Source: Paraglaciecola sp030730205 (GTDB lineage: Bacteria > Pseudomonadota > Gammaproteobacteria > Enterobacterales > Alteromonadaceae). From it: a DNA stretch of 64,000 nucleotides. Location: assembly GCF_052119645.1 (NCBI RefSeq), contig NZ_JBGQOM010000001.1, forward strand, positions 248,001 to 312,000, given 5' to 3'. Position numbers and translations under genes: made by a program. The notes beneath the pieces are model-generated. The model saw only the letters and a list, made by a program, of their open reading frames with translations. It made no database searches and had not been told where the DNA came from. Shown piece by piece: positions 36,227 through 46,281 of the stretch (its first letter is position 1; every line of letters starts with the position of its first letter).

Positions 36227-37841
36227 TAACACTCCCTCGCAGTCGATGTGCCACGATACTGGCAATTAAAAATACCATAAATGGCAATACCGCCTGCACC
36301 AAGATATATACAGCGGTGATGCCTTGTTCATTACCTGAGGCAATCGCCACCGCCTCGGTGGTAATTGTCACCACCCTACCCGCGCCTATCATTAGGGTTG
36401 AGATGTATTGAGCCATGCTGACAGAAAACGCAATGGCAAAGGCACTCAATAAAGCAGGGCTCAATAATCTAAAGCGAATTAACCACCAGCGCTGCCAATA
36501 ACTAAAACCAAAACTAGCGGCAAGCAGCTCGTAGCGGCGATCGATGCTTTGAAAAGGCCCCCGTAGAACCAAGTAACTATACGCAAAGGTGAAAGGTACA
36601 TGTGCTAACACTACCCACGACATGCCATAGCCGCCCGAAAAAGCCGTGTGAGCGATTTGCCAACCATATACCATGCTAAGTTGTGGCAATAAAATGGCCA
36701 TTAACCACAGATAATCAGGCAGGTACGTTTGTTTTTGCTGTTGTAATTCAAGAGCTAGCAAGCTAACGCCCACCCCGACCCCGCTGCTGATCAAACCTAT
36801 GACTAAACTGTTAAAAAGCGGCGTTTGCAAAAAAAACCACTCAGCCTGCCAGAGAGTAAATGACAAGTCAGCGCTACTAATGTGGCTCTGACTATTCCAG
36901 CCTACTGACCATAAAAAAAAGGTCACTAAAATGGCAATACTTAGCACACTAAAAGAAACTAACCAGTACGAAAACAGTCGCCCTAAATTAGCCATTTTAA
37001 GCCTATGCGCCATCACCCCGTGATAATGTATGCGTTTTACTGCAAGCCATTCATGCAAGTAAATTGCCGCCACCAATACCCCTAGCAACAACAGTAAGAC
37101 AAGATTGGCGATAAACGCTTGTGATTGTTCGATTGCGCTGAAACCCGTTTGCCAGTGATATAACACTACAGCATACAACTGCGGAATATTGGGGCCAACC
37201 AAGAGGCTGATATCCAATACCGACAAGCAATACGCCATGGCCGCTAACAAGGCCAAACGCGACTGTTTGAGTAGGGCTGGAAAAACCAATAACCACCAAC
37301 TAGCGGCTTCACTGTGGCCCAAGGCTCTGCCTTGGAGCAACCAACTTTTGATGGGTAGTTGCCGGCCTAAGGCGCCAAATATCAATAAAAAGAAAGGAAC
37401 TTCTTTAATCGTTAAGGCCAACATCATCGTTAAGAGACTTTTGCGCGGTAAGCTTAGCCACTCAGGCACAGCAATGCTGTTCCACAAAAGGCCGCCTGAA
37501 CTAAACAAATATACCAAGCCCAGCGCAACAGCCAAATGCGGCAAAGACAGCAAAGGGCTCAGCCGTTTTTCAAGTGACTGCCAAGCGGGGCTAAACCGAT
37601 ATTGGCTGTACACCAAAAAAGCCACGTACCATGCGATCACCGGAGCGGCTAAGGACAGAAAAAGACTATTTAAAATCGACGTAGTTAAACCATTGTATTC
37701 AACAAAACGCGAGACATCGTGCCAAGACAGTTCAACACGTGGCCACAAGCCCAGAGTAAGACCAAAGACTGGTAAGCCTGCTATACACATTACAAGCAAG
37801 CCACTGCTGTAAAAAGCTAGGCGCCGTAGCGTTGTTGCCAT
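36210..37841 (-). CDS. ABC transporter permease with two fused halves, YnjC/ThiP-like
   Basis: 543 residues from the ATG at 37841; a TTG 24 bp upstream is an alternative. About twelve membrane helices form two homologous BPD_transp_1 halves, each with an EAA-like loop (GRALGHSEAASWWLLVFPALL and AASFGFSYWQRWWLIRFRLL). Such fused permeases are typical of the ThiP/FbpB group; the gene order binding protein-permease-ATPase and size match E. coli YnjC (about 510 residues). It overlaps the binding-protein gene by 25 bp and the ATPase by 17 bp, so the three are translated together. Confidence 0.88.
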   Translation of the reverse strand: MATTLRRLAFYSSGLLVMCIAGLPVFGLTLGLWPRVELSWHDVSRFVEYNGLTTSILNSLFLSLAAPVIAWYVAFLVYSQYRFSPAWQSLEKRLSPLLSLPHLAVALGLVYLFSSGGLLWNSIAVPEWLSLPRKSLLTMMLALTIKEVPFFLLIFGALGRQLPIKSWLLQGRALGHSEAASWWLLVFPALLKQSRLALLAAMAYCLSVLDISLLVGPNIPQLYAVVLYHWQTGFSAIEQSQAFIANLVLLLLLGVLVAAIYLHEWLAVKRIHYHGVMAHRLKMANLGRLFSYWLVSFSVLSIAILVTFFLWSVGWNSQSHISSADLSFTLWQAEWFFLQTPLFNSLVIGLISSGVGVGVSLLALELQQQKQTYLPDYLWLMAILLPQLSMVYGWQIAHTAFSGGYGMSWVVLAHVPFTFAYSYLVLRGPFQSIDRRYELLAASFGFSYWQRWWLIRFRLLSPALLSAFAIAFSVSMAQYISTLMIGAGRVVTITTEAVAIASGNEQGITAVYILVQAVLPFMVFLIASIVAHRLRGSVNVTYH

Positions 37842-39010
37842 AAAGCTTCTATCACTTGCTGCCAAGAGCTATGCAATTCTTGCTGTGCAGGGAGGGTAGC
37901 GGCCTCATCAACCAAGGCCTTGATCACGGCGGGATCGCCCCACTCTCCTGTTAATTTTTGGGTTTGGGCAAATTCACTTAATAAAAAATCAATCACTACC
38001 ATAGCGGCTTCTGGGCTTTGTGCGCCTTTGGGGATGGCTAAATTATGGCTATTGGTAATGGCACCTAGGCTAAACACCAGACGCTGTGCTGATTGCGGGA
38101 TCTTATTGGCGCTTTGCTCTTTGAACAATTGATTAGGGTTAAAGCTCACGGCCATGACTAACTGGTTTTGCTGAAATAAACTAAGCTGCTCGGTATTCGA
38201 GCTTGGAAATGCGTTGCCCTGTTGCCAAGTTAGCGGATGTAACTGTTCTAGATAAGCCCATAACACAGGCAATAGCTCAGTTTGCGCAGCGTCTGTGACG
38301 GGAGCATATAAACGTTTATCACTGTGAGTCAATGCCACCAATAACTGTTTTAAAAACGTTGTGCCGTGAAACTCAGGCGGGCGTGGGTAGCTAATACGAC
38401 CAGGATATTGCTTCGCTGCAGCTAACAAAGTGCTTGGTGTAACTGTGGCCTCATTAAACACCCCTGACTGCGCAATAAGATTGAACTGCCCCACGCCCCA
38501 AGGCACCTCAAAACCGTCTATCGGTACACCAAAGTCACTGTCTAGCGGCAGTTGTTCATTGGCAAGCAAGTTTGTATTGGGTATGCGCGAATTTAACTCC
38601 CCTAACAGTAAATTTTGTTCTTTGAGGTAACTGAAATTTTCGCCGTTAACCCACAACAGATCGATAGCGCTTTTCCCTCCATCTTCTGCCTTTAAACGGC
38701 TGAGAGCTTCAGTAATATCTGCAACCTTTACGTGCTGTAAACGTATCTTATATCGGCTGGCGATTTCTTTACTGGCCCAGCGCAAATAATCGTTCACTGG
38801 CTTTGCGCCGCCCCAGGCATAAAAATACACCGTTTGACCTTGCGCTTTCTTCAGGATTTGTTGCCATTGTACCTGGGATGCTGTGGCTTGCTGAGCGGTT
38901 ACCGCAGAGGCAAAGCCTACGTAGAACATGAGTATTACGAGCACGCAAGGTGGCAATACGGGAAGACTGCGCGAAGTTAAGCCCACCAAACTAAAAATTT
39001 GCCACATCAT
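37817..39010 (-). CDS. ABC transporter substrate-binding protein, YnjB-like
   Basis: 397 residues with a signal peptide (helix about 18-36, cleavage near AVTA-QQ). Group-I extracellular solute-binding fold with VYFYAWGGAKPVNDYLRWASKE near the start, as in YnjB (388 residues). It should capture an unidentified ligand in the periplasm and pass it to the permease encoded downstream. The ATG overlaps the end of the DUF547 gene by 20 bp, so DUF547 and the transporter form one operon. Confidence 0.87.
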   Translation of the reverse strand: MMWQIFSLVGLTSRSLPVLPPCVLVILMFYVGFASAVTAQQATASQVQWQQILKKAQGQTVYFYAWGGAKPVNDYLRWASKEIASRYKIRLQHVKVADITEALSRLKAEDGGKSAIDLLWVNGENFSYLKEQNLLLGELNSRIPNTNLLANEQLPLDSDFGVPIDGFEVPWGVGQFNLIAQSGVFNEATVTPSTLLAAAKQYPGRISYPRPPEFHGTTFLKQLLVALTHSDKRLYAPVTDAAQTELLPVLWAYLEQLHPLTWQQGNAFPSSNTEQLSLFQQNQLVMAVSFNPNQLFKEQSANKIPQSAQRLVFSLGAITNSHNLAIPKGAQSPEAAMVVIDFLLSEFAQTQKLTGEWGDPAVIKALVDEAATLPAQQELHSSWQQVIEALWQQRYGA

Positions 39011-39869
39011 TTAAACGCCAATCATAATCTTTGAACATGATAGGAAAGTCATCCTGCTTGATAACATTGCGCTGTGCTTGTTGATCATTGTCACCTTGCA
39101 CTAGGGCATCAATGTAGTAAGTTAATACCTCATAAAGCGAATCAAAACCGCCATCACCTTTTTCGAAATCTTCTTGATACCACTTAAAAATTGACGACAA
39201 ATAAACCTTGCCGCTCTGCCCCTGGGTGATGATTTCGTTACGGCTGTTATCCGCTAAAAACAAACGCATTTGACTGTCTAGTTGCTCATCTAAGTCATCA
39301 GCCACAAATGCGTCATTTCGCAGCGGAGGGCACGAGACTGCCGCACATACCAAGGCCGCATGAATACGTGGTTCTTTAAACCATTTACGAATCATTTCGT
39401 GCTCAATGTCGTCTAAGTTGTGTTTTTTCCCTAGCATATTGAAAAAGTTAAGCTTCCAAGGCGAGCTAAACAAACTCCCTAAATCACGGATTGAGTCGAC
39501 CTTACCTAATTTAAAATCAGACCAGTTATCGACAATCAGTTGCAACGTAAAAAAGTTGTAGGCGTTGATTAAAAAACTCAGTTGTTGCGCTTCGCTCCAG
39601 CCATCAAACTGTGCTTGGGTAACCGACGAAAACCGGCTCTGGACCGCACTCATCGTTGGCTGTTTAATCACTAACTGCTGATAGTCAACACGGGTTTGTT
39701 TTTTGTTTGGCGAATAATGCACTGCGTCTTTTAGCAAGGCATCGTATTGTGTATAGGCATGATCAAAGTCCGTCACCGCAAGTGATGTAAACGGCAAAAT
39801 CAGCATCATACAGGCCAGTGCAGCGCCCCTTTTAATACGGCTGTAAATTCGACCTACTTGAGTATTCAT
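38991..39869 (-). CDS. Exported DUF547 protein
   Basis: 292 residues with a signal peptide (about 1-31, ending LAVT-DF). DUF547 motifs are present: FLINAYNFFTLQLIVDNW, HNLDDIEHEMIRKWFKEPRIHAALVCAAVSCPPLRNDAF and a C-terminal IFKWYQEDFEKGDGG. Two cysteines in VCAAVSCP could be metal or redox residues. The family's activity is unknown. The gene opens the YnjBCD-like operon and follows the VTT-flavoprotein gene by 87 bp, a grouping that suggests a shared periplasmic role. Confidence 0.87.
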   Translation of the reverse strand: MNTQVGRIYSRIKRGAALACMMLILPFTSLAVTDFDHAYTQYDALLKDAVHYSPNKKQTRVDYQQLVIKQPTMSAVQSRFSSVTQAQFDGWSEAQQLSFLINAYNFFTLQLIVDNWSDFKLGKVDSIRDLGSLFSSPWKLNFFNMLGKKHNLDDIEHEMIRKWFKEPRIHAALVCAAVSCPPLRNDAFVADDLDEQLDSQMRLFLADNSRNEIITQGQSGKVYLSSIFKWYQEDFEKGDGGFDSLYEVLTYYIDALVQGDNDQQAQRNVIKQDDFPIMFKDYDWRLNDVANF

Positions 39870-39900
39870 ACTATTCCTCGTTACTTTGTACGCAAACGCC

Positions 39901-39921
39901 AGAGGCTGAACAACAGCCTCT
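39901..39921 (-). terminator. Possible hairpin between the VTT-flavoprotein and DUF547 genes
   Basis: Perfect 8-bp stem AGAGGCTG / CAGCCTCT with a 5-nt loop. On the minus strand it is not followed by a T run, so it may be an attenuator or processing hairpin rather than a terminator. Confidence 0.35.
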
Positions 39922-39956
39922 TTATGCTACAAAAAGTGCTGATGTGGGCGCAAGAT

Positions 39957-42098
39957 TTAGTGCCTACGCCAAGTGTGGAATTGCTCGACAAAGGCCAGTA
40001 ATTTTTGCGGCGCGTGGTCTTTCTTCCAGTTACCCGCCACATTTTTATTGGCTTCAGCCATCGTAGGGTAAATATGGATCGTCCCCAGTAATTTGTTTAG
40101 GCCTAAACCGTGTTTCATGGCTAAGACAAATTCAGCTAACAACTCACCGGCATTCGCGCCCACAATAGTCGCCCCCAAGATGGTATCTTTGCCCGGTTTG
40201 GTCAGGACTTTGACAAACCCCCTAGCGTGATCGTCAGCTAAAGCACGGTCTAAGCCACCAATATCATAACGGGTCACTTCTACCTCAACACCTTGTTGCT
40301 TAGCGGAATTTTCATTGAGCCCGACGGTAGCAATTTCAGGCTCAGCAAAGGTAGCCCAAGGTATCACGCTATAGTCTACTTTGAAGGTTTTAAACGGCCT
40401 AAACAAGGCATTAACCGCCGCATACCACGCTTGATGACTGGCGGTATGAGTAAATTGATAGGGTCCTGCAACATCACCCGCAGCCAAAATATTTGGGTAC
40501 TTAGTTTGCAGCAGCTCATTAGTAATAACGGTGCGGTCGGTTTCAATACCCAATTTTTCTAAACCAAAACCGCTCAGGTTGGCTTGACGCCCTACTGCCA
40601 CTAATATTTTATCAAAAGCGATACGCTCTCGTTTGCCATCATGCTCTACCACTAACACATTGCCATCAGTGCTTGTTTCAACGGCCATGGCATTGGTATT
40701 AAGCCGTAAATCTACGCCGTCTTTTTCTAGCTGAATTTGCAAGTAAAGGGCTGCATCGGGATCTTCTTTGCTTAATATCTGTTCGCTTTTTTCGATTTGC
40801 GTCACTTGCGTGCCTAGTCGGGCAAAGGCTTGCGACAATTCACAGCCAATTGGCCCACCACCAAGCACAATCAAACGCTTAGGTTGCTCGCGAATTTCCC
40901 ACAAATTATCTGCGCTTAGATAGTCGATATCTTTTAAACCAGGAATATTCGGTATAAAAGCGCGCGCGCCAGTTGCAATCACAATATTGCGGGTGGTAAG
41001 TGATTGCACGCCGTCTGCGGTTTGAATATCCACCTGCCACGGCGATACGATAGTGGCGGTGCCAATTGCAACATGAACCCCTAGCGATTCATAGCGTTCA
41101 ACTGAATCATGAGGCTCTATGGCTTTAATCACACTGTGCACTTTATTCATCACTGCGGCAAAGTCGACCTTAGGAGGCGCGTAGTTTACCCCCGCATTTT
41201 GGGAGATGTGATGGATATGCGCCAATTTGCTGGCATGTAATAGGCTTTTTGAAGGCACACAACCGGTATTTAAACAGTCACCTCCCATTTTGTGTTTTTC
41301 AACCAGCGTAACCTTGGCTTTTACCGCAGCAGCAATATAGGCCGTCACCAACCCCGCCGCTCCCGCACCAATAACCACAAGATTACGATCGAATTGTTTT
41401 GGTTTTTTCCAACCTTTATAGACTCGACGTTGCTGCAGTGCACTGAGCATGAACTTAGCTAAAATCGGGAAAATCCCCAACAGCACAAAAGAGAGAATGA
41501 GATCACCCGAAACAATGTCAGACAACTGGTTAATTTCAACTAACTGTGTACCCGCGTTAACGTAAACAGCAGTCCCAATCAACATACCGAGTTGGCTTAC
41601 CCAATAGTAGGTCCAGGTTTTAATGCTGGTAACACCCATCACTAAATTAATGATGAAAAAAGGAAAAAGCGGCACTAAACGCAAGCTGAGTAAATAGAAT
41701 GCACCGTCTCGTTCGATGCCTTGGTCGATGGATTCTAACTTTTTAGAAAAGGTACTTTTAACCCAATCTCGCAATAAAAAACGCGAAGCTAAAAAGGCCA
41801 AGGTAGCGCCAATACTCGAGGCAAAAGACGCTAATAACAGGCCCCAGCCAAAACCGAACAATGCGCCAGCTCCCAAGGTGAGGATGGCCGCGCCAGGTAC
41901 ACTTAATGCCGTGGCGCTGGCATAGATCAAAAGGTACACAACAAAGGCCACCAGCCAATTAGCCTCTATGGTTTCAGCCAAGGCTTGCTGGTTGTTTTTA
42001 AGACTTTCAAGGGTTAAATATTGGTTGATATCAAACACAAAAAAACTGGCGACTAGGGCAGCGATGATGAGGGCAACGATGATTCTTTTACTGTTCAT
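39957..42098 (-). CDS. TVP38/TMEM64 (VTT) domain fused to a mercuric-reductase-like flavin disulfide oxidoreductase
   Basis: 713 residues. The N-terminal 230 form a VTT/SNARE-associated membrane domain with about six helices and the motif PGAAILTLGAGALFGFGWG. From about residue 238 a pyridine-nucleotide disulfide oxidoreductase follows: FAD GAGAAG, redox disulfide GGDCLNTGCVPSKS (about 272-285), NAD(P)-binding GGGPIGCE, and the dimerisation end TIHIYPTMAEANK. Mercury-specific C-terminal cysteines are absent (the tail ends FVEQFHTWRRH), so mercury reduction is unlikely. A membrane-tethered thiol/disulfide or quinone reductase is plausible. It follows the TonB receptor gene by 7 bp. Confidence 0.92.
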   Translation of the reverse strand: MNSKRIIVALIIAALVASFFVFDINQYLTLESLKNNQQALAETIEANWLVAFVVYLLIYASATALSVPGAAILTLGAGALFGFGWGLLLASFASSIGATLAFLASRFLLRDWVKSTFSKKLESIDQGIERDGAFYLLSLRLVPLFPFFIINLVMGVTSIKTWTYYWVSQLGMLIGTAVYVNAGTQLVEINQLSDIVSGDLILSFVLLGIFPILAKFMLSALQQRRVYKGWKKPKQFDRNLVVIGAGAAGLVTAYIAAAVKAKVTLVEKHKMGGDCLNTGCVPSKSLLHASKLAHIHHISQNAGVNYAPPKVDFAAVMNKVHSVIKAIEPHDSVERYESLGVHVAIGTATIVSPWQVDIQTADGVQSLTTRNIVIATGARAFIPNIPGLKDIDYLSADNLWEIREQPKRLIVLGGGPIGCELSQAFARLGTQVTQIEKSEQILSKEDPDAALYLQIQLEKDGVDLRLNTNAMAVETSTDGNVLVVEHDGKRERIAFDKILVAVGRQANLSGFGLEKLGIETDRTVITNELLQTKYPNILAAGDVAGPYQFTHTASHQAWYAAVNALFRPFKTFKVDYSVIPWATFAEPEIATVGLNENSAKQQGVEVEVTRYDIGGLDRALADDHARGFVKVLTKPGKDTILGATIVGANAGELLAEFVLAMKHGLGLNKLLGTIHIYPTMAEANKNVAGNWKKDHAPQKLLAFVEQFHTWRRH

Positions 42099-42105
42099 GT
42101 GACGT

Positions 42106-44457
42106 TTATGCCTTAAAATGGTAGGTGTAGCTTAACTGAACATGGCGCGGCAGTTCAGGAAAAACCAAAGTAGAGCCAAAATAGCCGCCTTCAAACACCG
42201 GGCGCCAGTTTTTCTCATCAGTGATATTACTCACTTCTAAGCGCACACTCGAACGATCGGTTAACTGCAAACTGGTATTCACATTAATGGTGATTTGGTC
42301 TCGAATTAACACCGTAGCCAAATAATCCAGTGGGTAAGATTTGCTGTATATCGCTGAGCCCGCCACATTCCAGTTATCAAAAACGTGCCAGCCCGCATTG
42401 GCCGATATTGTTTGCTGTGGAATACCTTGAACCCGCTGATTAGAAGGCGCGAAGCCTGCAAAATTAGGCGCACCAAGGCCAGTGCCATTTATGATATCAG
42501 GTCGTGAATTATCAAAAGCATCTGCCACTTGTTGTGAATCTTGGGCACTTGCCGATTCATCAAAACGTGCATCGATATAGCTGTAACCTAGATTTGCCCA
42601 CAACACTTCACCCTGATAATACATTTGCGCTTCGAAGCCTTTAGCGACGATACCGGTGTTGCTACCATCGCGATTACGTAAACTGCGAGTTTGCTCAAAT
42701 ACTGAGGCATCGGCATACCAAGGCGAGGCACTTGGTGCGTATTTAAGCCCTAACTCATACAATACATTTTCTGTTGCAAAGTTGAGCGGGTTTATTTTAT
42801 TGCCTGCTCCGAGTACGGTGCCACCTCCCATACTATTAGACGTGGCTTCATTATAGCTATACGTCGCGTAACTGACCGTCTCGCTGTTAAGTGTAAAACG
42901 GGCACTTAAAGAGCCAGAATACAGCCATTGACTGAAACTGTCGGAGGCAGCAAGTTGCCCCAAAGGAGCAATCGCATCACGGGCGCTTACATCATAATAA
43001 TCAGCGCGCACCCCCACTGTTGTGCTTAACCTATCGTTCCAGTCGCTGTCTTGCTGAGCAAATAAGCCCGTTTGCCACGTGGTAGAGTCGGTGGTGTCTG
43101 ACAAAGAAAAATCTAAACTGCCGTCACCGTCTACATCATAGTTAGCGCCAGGTGAAACAAACACACCGGGACGAAGTTCAACTAGGCGGGCTTTTTGCGA
43201 ATTGGTCAGAGCGATCCTACGCTGTGCTAGGTCGCCCAAAAGATCGATGGGCAAGTCGGCTTCAGTCGTGAACTGGCTGTAACCCAATACATCGTTGAAG
43301 CGGATATCCAAGCCCCATGTGGTTTGCTGAGCTTCGCTCCATACAGAATTAATTTCGATGCGGTTTTGCGCTGATTTGGCGCCATCGATAATTTCTACAA
43401 AACTATTTTGTGCAATTTCTTCACGATCAAGATATTGAAAATAGCTACGATTGGTAAGGGTATGTTGGGCATTAAGTTGCCGCTCATAAGTACTATGCAG
43501 TATATACGTTTGGGCATTATTAATGTTGTCAGGGTCGGTTAATACGGCGCTGCGGGGTATTGTCACTTCACCCGTGGGTGATACCACAGCAAAAGGCCCT
43601 GGCACCAGTGAGCCATTCGGTTGCACGCCCTGCCCCGTAATGTACAGGCCATGATCAATTAAGTTTTGTGTGGGTCGGTTGATACCCGCGTTATCGGTAA
43701 AATCCACATCAAAATATTCAACGCTGATATCCCAACTTGATTGATTGTCAGGCAACAGCCGATAAGCAAGATATAAGTCTTCACTTTGGTATTGGCTAAA
43801 GTCATAGTAGCTGTTGTTATCAATCAATTCTGCGCTGACTCGAAAACCACTTTTCCCTTCATCAATAGCGGTATTAACATCAAGTTGGCCGCGATAATGC
43901 GCCCAGCTGCCGGCACTTGCTTGAAACTTGAGGTCTGTTCCAGATAATGTCGCAACTTTATTAGTTAGGTTAACAAAACCACCGTTTCGCTGAGAAGTGC
44001 CAAGCATCACCGAGGGAGAGCCTTTCACCACATCAAGCTGGCTCACACTATTAAATGATAAGGGGATACCAAACCCATTGTTGCCGGCTTGGCGACGCAT
44101 ACCTTGTTGAAACACTTCGCCTAACTGACCGCGAATGGTAGGCAAACTGGGGGTACCAAAACCTGTGGCTGCGTAAGTATTGGGTACTAAGGTCAGAACA
44201 TCTTGTAAATCATTGATAGATAATTTTTCTAACATGTCGCTGGAAATCGCGGTTAGCGTACGAGCAATATCTGTTACGCCTTTATCTTTACCAAAAGGCC
44301 CGTCGACCACGGCATCTTTTGGCGACATAAAAAAAGCAGACTGATTTGAACCGCTAACGGTGACTCGCTCAATGGTACTGGCTTGTTCTTGTGCAACAAC
44401 ATTCATTGCCACGCTTAAGCTGCTCAAAATAAATAAGCTGCTTGGTAAAATCGACAT
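42106..44457 (-). CDS. TonB-dependent outer-membrane receptor (siderophore type)
   Basis: 783 residues with a signal peptide (about 1-22). The plug domain (about 50-160) reads DMLEKLSINDLQDVLTLVPN, then PTIRGQLGEVFQQGMRRQAG and LDVVKGSPSVMLGTSQRNGGFVNL. A 22-strand barrel follows and ends SYTYHFKA with the C-terminal aromatic. It imports a ligand such as a ferric siderophore using TonB energy. Strong site AAAGGAAAAAAAC. It leads an operon with the VTT-flavoprotein gene and is divergent from a two-component system that may control it. Confidence 0.9.
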   Translation of the reverse strand: MSILPSSLFILSSLSVAMNVVAQEQASTIERVTVSGSNQSAFFMSPKDAVVDGPFGKDKGVTDIARTLTAISSDMLEKLSINDLQDVLTLVPNTYAATGFGTPSLPTIRGQLGEVFQQGMRRQAGNNGFGIPLSFNSVSQLDVVKGSPSVMLGTSQRNGGFVNLTNKVATLSGTDLKFQASAGSWAHYRGQLDVNTAIDEGKSGFRVSAELIDNNSYYDFSQYQSEDLYLAYRLLPDNQSSWDISVEYFDVDFTDNAGINRPTQNLIDHGLYITGQGVQPNGSLVPGPFAVVSPTGEVTIPRSAVLTDPDNINNAQTYILHSTYERQLNAQHTLTNRSYFQYLDREEIAQNSFVEIIDGAKSAQNRIEINSVWSEAQQTTWGLDIRFNDVLGYSQFTTEADLPIDLLGDLAQRRIALTNSQKARLVELRPGVFVSPGANYDVDGDGSLDFSLSDTTDSTTWQTGLFAQQDSDWNDRLSTTVGVRADYYDVSARDAIAPLGQLAASDSFSQWLYSGSLSARFTLNSETVSYATYSYNEATSNSMGGGTVLGAGNKINPLNFATENVLYELGLKYAPSASPWYADASVFEQTRSLRNRDGSNTGIVAKGFEAQMYYQGEVLWANLGYSYIDARFDESASAQDSQQVADAFDNSRPDIINGTGLGAPNFAGFAPSNQRVQGIPQQTISANAGWHVFDNWNVAGSAIYSKSYPLDYLATVLIRDQITINVNTSLQLTDRSSVRLEVSNITDEKNWRPVFEGGYFGSTLVFPELPRHVQLSYTYHFKA

Positions 44458-44721
44458 GTTTTTTTCCTTTATTTGTGTTTCTGCACTTAGAGACCTAACG
44501 ATGGCAAATTTTATTACAGGGAAGTTGTGACTTATTCGCGCTTGTTACTCACCACTACCTAAAATGACAATTGCTATTTGCGGAGCAGCGCATGATTCGG
44601 CCGATTAATACGAGGGCCAATATTCAATTTGCTGATTTTATTAGGGAATTATGGTTGCAAAATACCGTATTTACGTTAGAAATACTGATGTTACCCTTTG
44701 CACGGACTTTTATCCTAAAAA

Positions 44722-46281
44722 ATGTATAAACGAAAACTCTTTTATTTTGGATTAACTACTGCGCTTATTTTGATTTTGGCTCTTACGTTTACCGCTGTTT
44801 TAGCTCACTTGACCCGCGCAAATTTAAACCAGAGCAATATTGCTCAATCATTATTGGTAGAACATGAGAAGCTCTCTAGTATTTCTTATCGTTTATTCAA
44901 ACAACTTACTGATGAGCTCATTTTCGGCAACAATGCCAATCAAGCCTTTGTGCGCAACAAGCAAGCGCTAATTGAAAAATCAATTGAAAACATTCGTCAG
45001 TTAGAACTAGAACAGCGCGAAGCCCTTGGGATCAAGTTTACCCAAGGCACTGTTGAAGACACCGATGAACTTGAAAACATCATTAACAGTATTGTTGAGG
45101 AATTTCGCACCCTCGTGCTCAATGGCAATGCCACTCCGCTTAGTCAGCAAGAAGGCTTACGGAGCTTGCTAGAAGTCACCATTGATAATCAATTTAGAGA
45201 AGCGATCAATTCAGCGGTAAATAGGCAGAGCCGTGTGGTTTCTGCTATTAACGCCAGAATTGACACCTTGAACACCGCCATTGTCTGGTTTGCACTGGGC
45301 TTGGGGGCGCTTTCTATTCCACTAATTATTTATGGGTGTTATTGGCTGTTTAACCAATTATACCAACCCTTAATTTTAATTCGCGGCGCCACCGACGCGA
45401 TGATTGCAGGCCATTACGATACGCCTATTTCAACAAAATTAGACGATGAATTTGAAGGACTCGCACGTTCAATCAATCAGCTCGCTGCACGATTACGTGA
45501 ACATGAACACAGTGAGACCAAATCACGCAAACACCTTGAATTTGAAGTAGAGCAACGCACCCGAGATTTAACCCAGGCCAATTTAAAACTCACCAATATT
45601 GACTCGCGCCGTCGTCAGTTTATCGCTGATGTATCGCACGAACTGCGCACTCCGCTGACGATTATTCGTGGCGAGGCGCAAGTGACGCTGAGGCTACAAG
45701 CCGCCTCTGAAGCAGACTACAAAGAAACCCTTACGGTTATTTTGGAACAGTCAATTAACCTCAGTCGTTTGGTCGATGATTTATTGCTGCTCACCCGTGC
45801 GGAAATGAATCAATTACATTTAGAGTTTATTGCCACCGACATTCAGCCTTTCTTACGCGCCGAAGTGAGTAAATGGCAACGTAGATATGAAAATCGGGAT
45901 ATTGAATTGCACATTGATGGCAAGGTCAAGCATGCCATGGTCATGATTGATAAACCCCGCATGCAGCAAGTTGTGTCGATATTAATGGATAACGCCACGA
46001 AATATTCGCCTGCTACTAGCGCAGTTAAGGTGAATGTTGAAATCATCAAAGACAGTGTACTCATTCATATTCGTGATTTTGGTGAAGGCATTTCGGCCAC
46101 TGAGATTGAAAACATCTTTGAACGCTTTGTGCGGTTTAGTAAGCACAGTGAAGGCCTTGGCCTTGGCTTGCCCATTGCCAAAGCGATTGTTGAGGCACAT
46201 GACGGACACATTACGGTTGAATCATTACCGAGTGAAGGCTCAATTTTTTCGATTACATTACCTCTAGAGCATACTAAATGA
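44722..46281 (+). CDS. Sensor histidine kinase (HAMP, HisKA, HATPase)
   Basis: 519 residues. Two membrane helices (about 8-30 and 185-210) flank a periplasmic helical sensor of about 150 residues. A HAMP domain (about 212-265), a coiled coil, a HisKA box FIADVSHELRTPLT (His about 306) and an HATPase with N box MDNATKYSP, GEGIS and GLGLGLPIAKAI follow. It should autophosphorylate and pass phosphate to the regulator encoded next, whose ATG overlaps its stop by 4 bp. The signal is unknown; the divergent TonB receptor operon is a plausible target. Confidence 0.93.
   Translation: MYKRKLFYFGLTTALILILALTFTAVLAHLTRANLNQSNIAQSLLVEHEKLSSISYRLFKQLTDELIFGNNANQAFVRNKQALIEKSIENIRQLELEQREALGIKFTQGTVEDTDELENIINSIVEEFRTLVLNGNATPLSQQEGLRSLLEVTIDNQFREAINSAVNRQSRVVSAINARIDTLNTAIVWFALGLGALSIPLIIYGCYWLFNQLYQPLILIRGATDAMIAGHYDTPISTKLDDEFEGLARSINQLAARLREHEHSETKSRKHLEFEVEQRTRDLTQANLKLTNIDSRRRQFIADVSHELRTPLTIIRGEAQVTLRLQAASEADYKETLTVILEQSINLSRLVDDLLLLTRAEMNQLHLEFIATDIQPFLRAEVSKWQRRYENRDIELHIDGKVKHAMVMIDKPRMQQVVSILMDNATKYSPATSAVKVNVEIIKDSVLIHIRDFGEGISATEIENIFERFVRFSKHSEGLGLGLPIAKAIVEAHDGHITVESLPSEGSIFSITLPLEHTK

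Noticed and set aside
39957..42098. Mercuric reductase (merA)
   Set aside because: The redox CxxxxC motif is shared by the whole disulfide reductase family; the C-terminal Cys pair and mer neighbours are absent.
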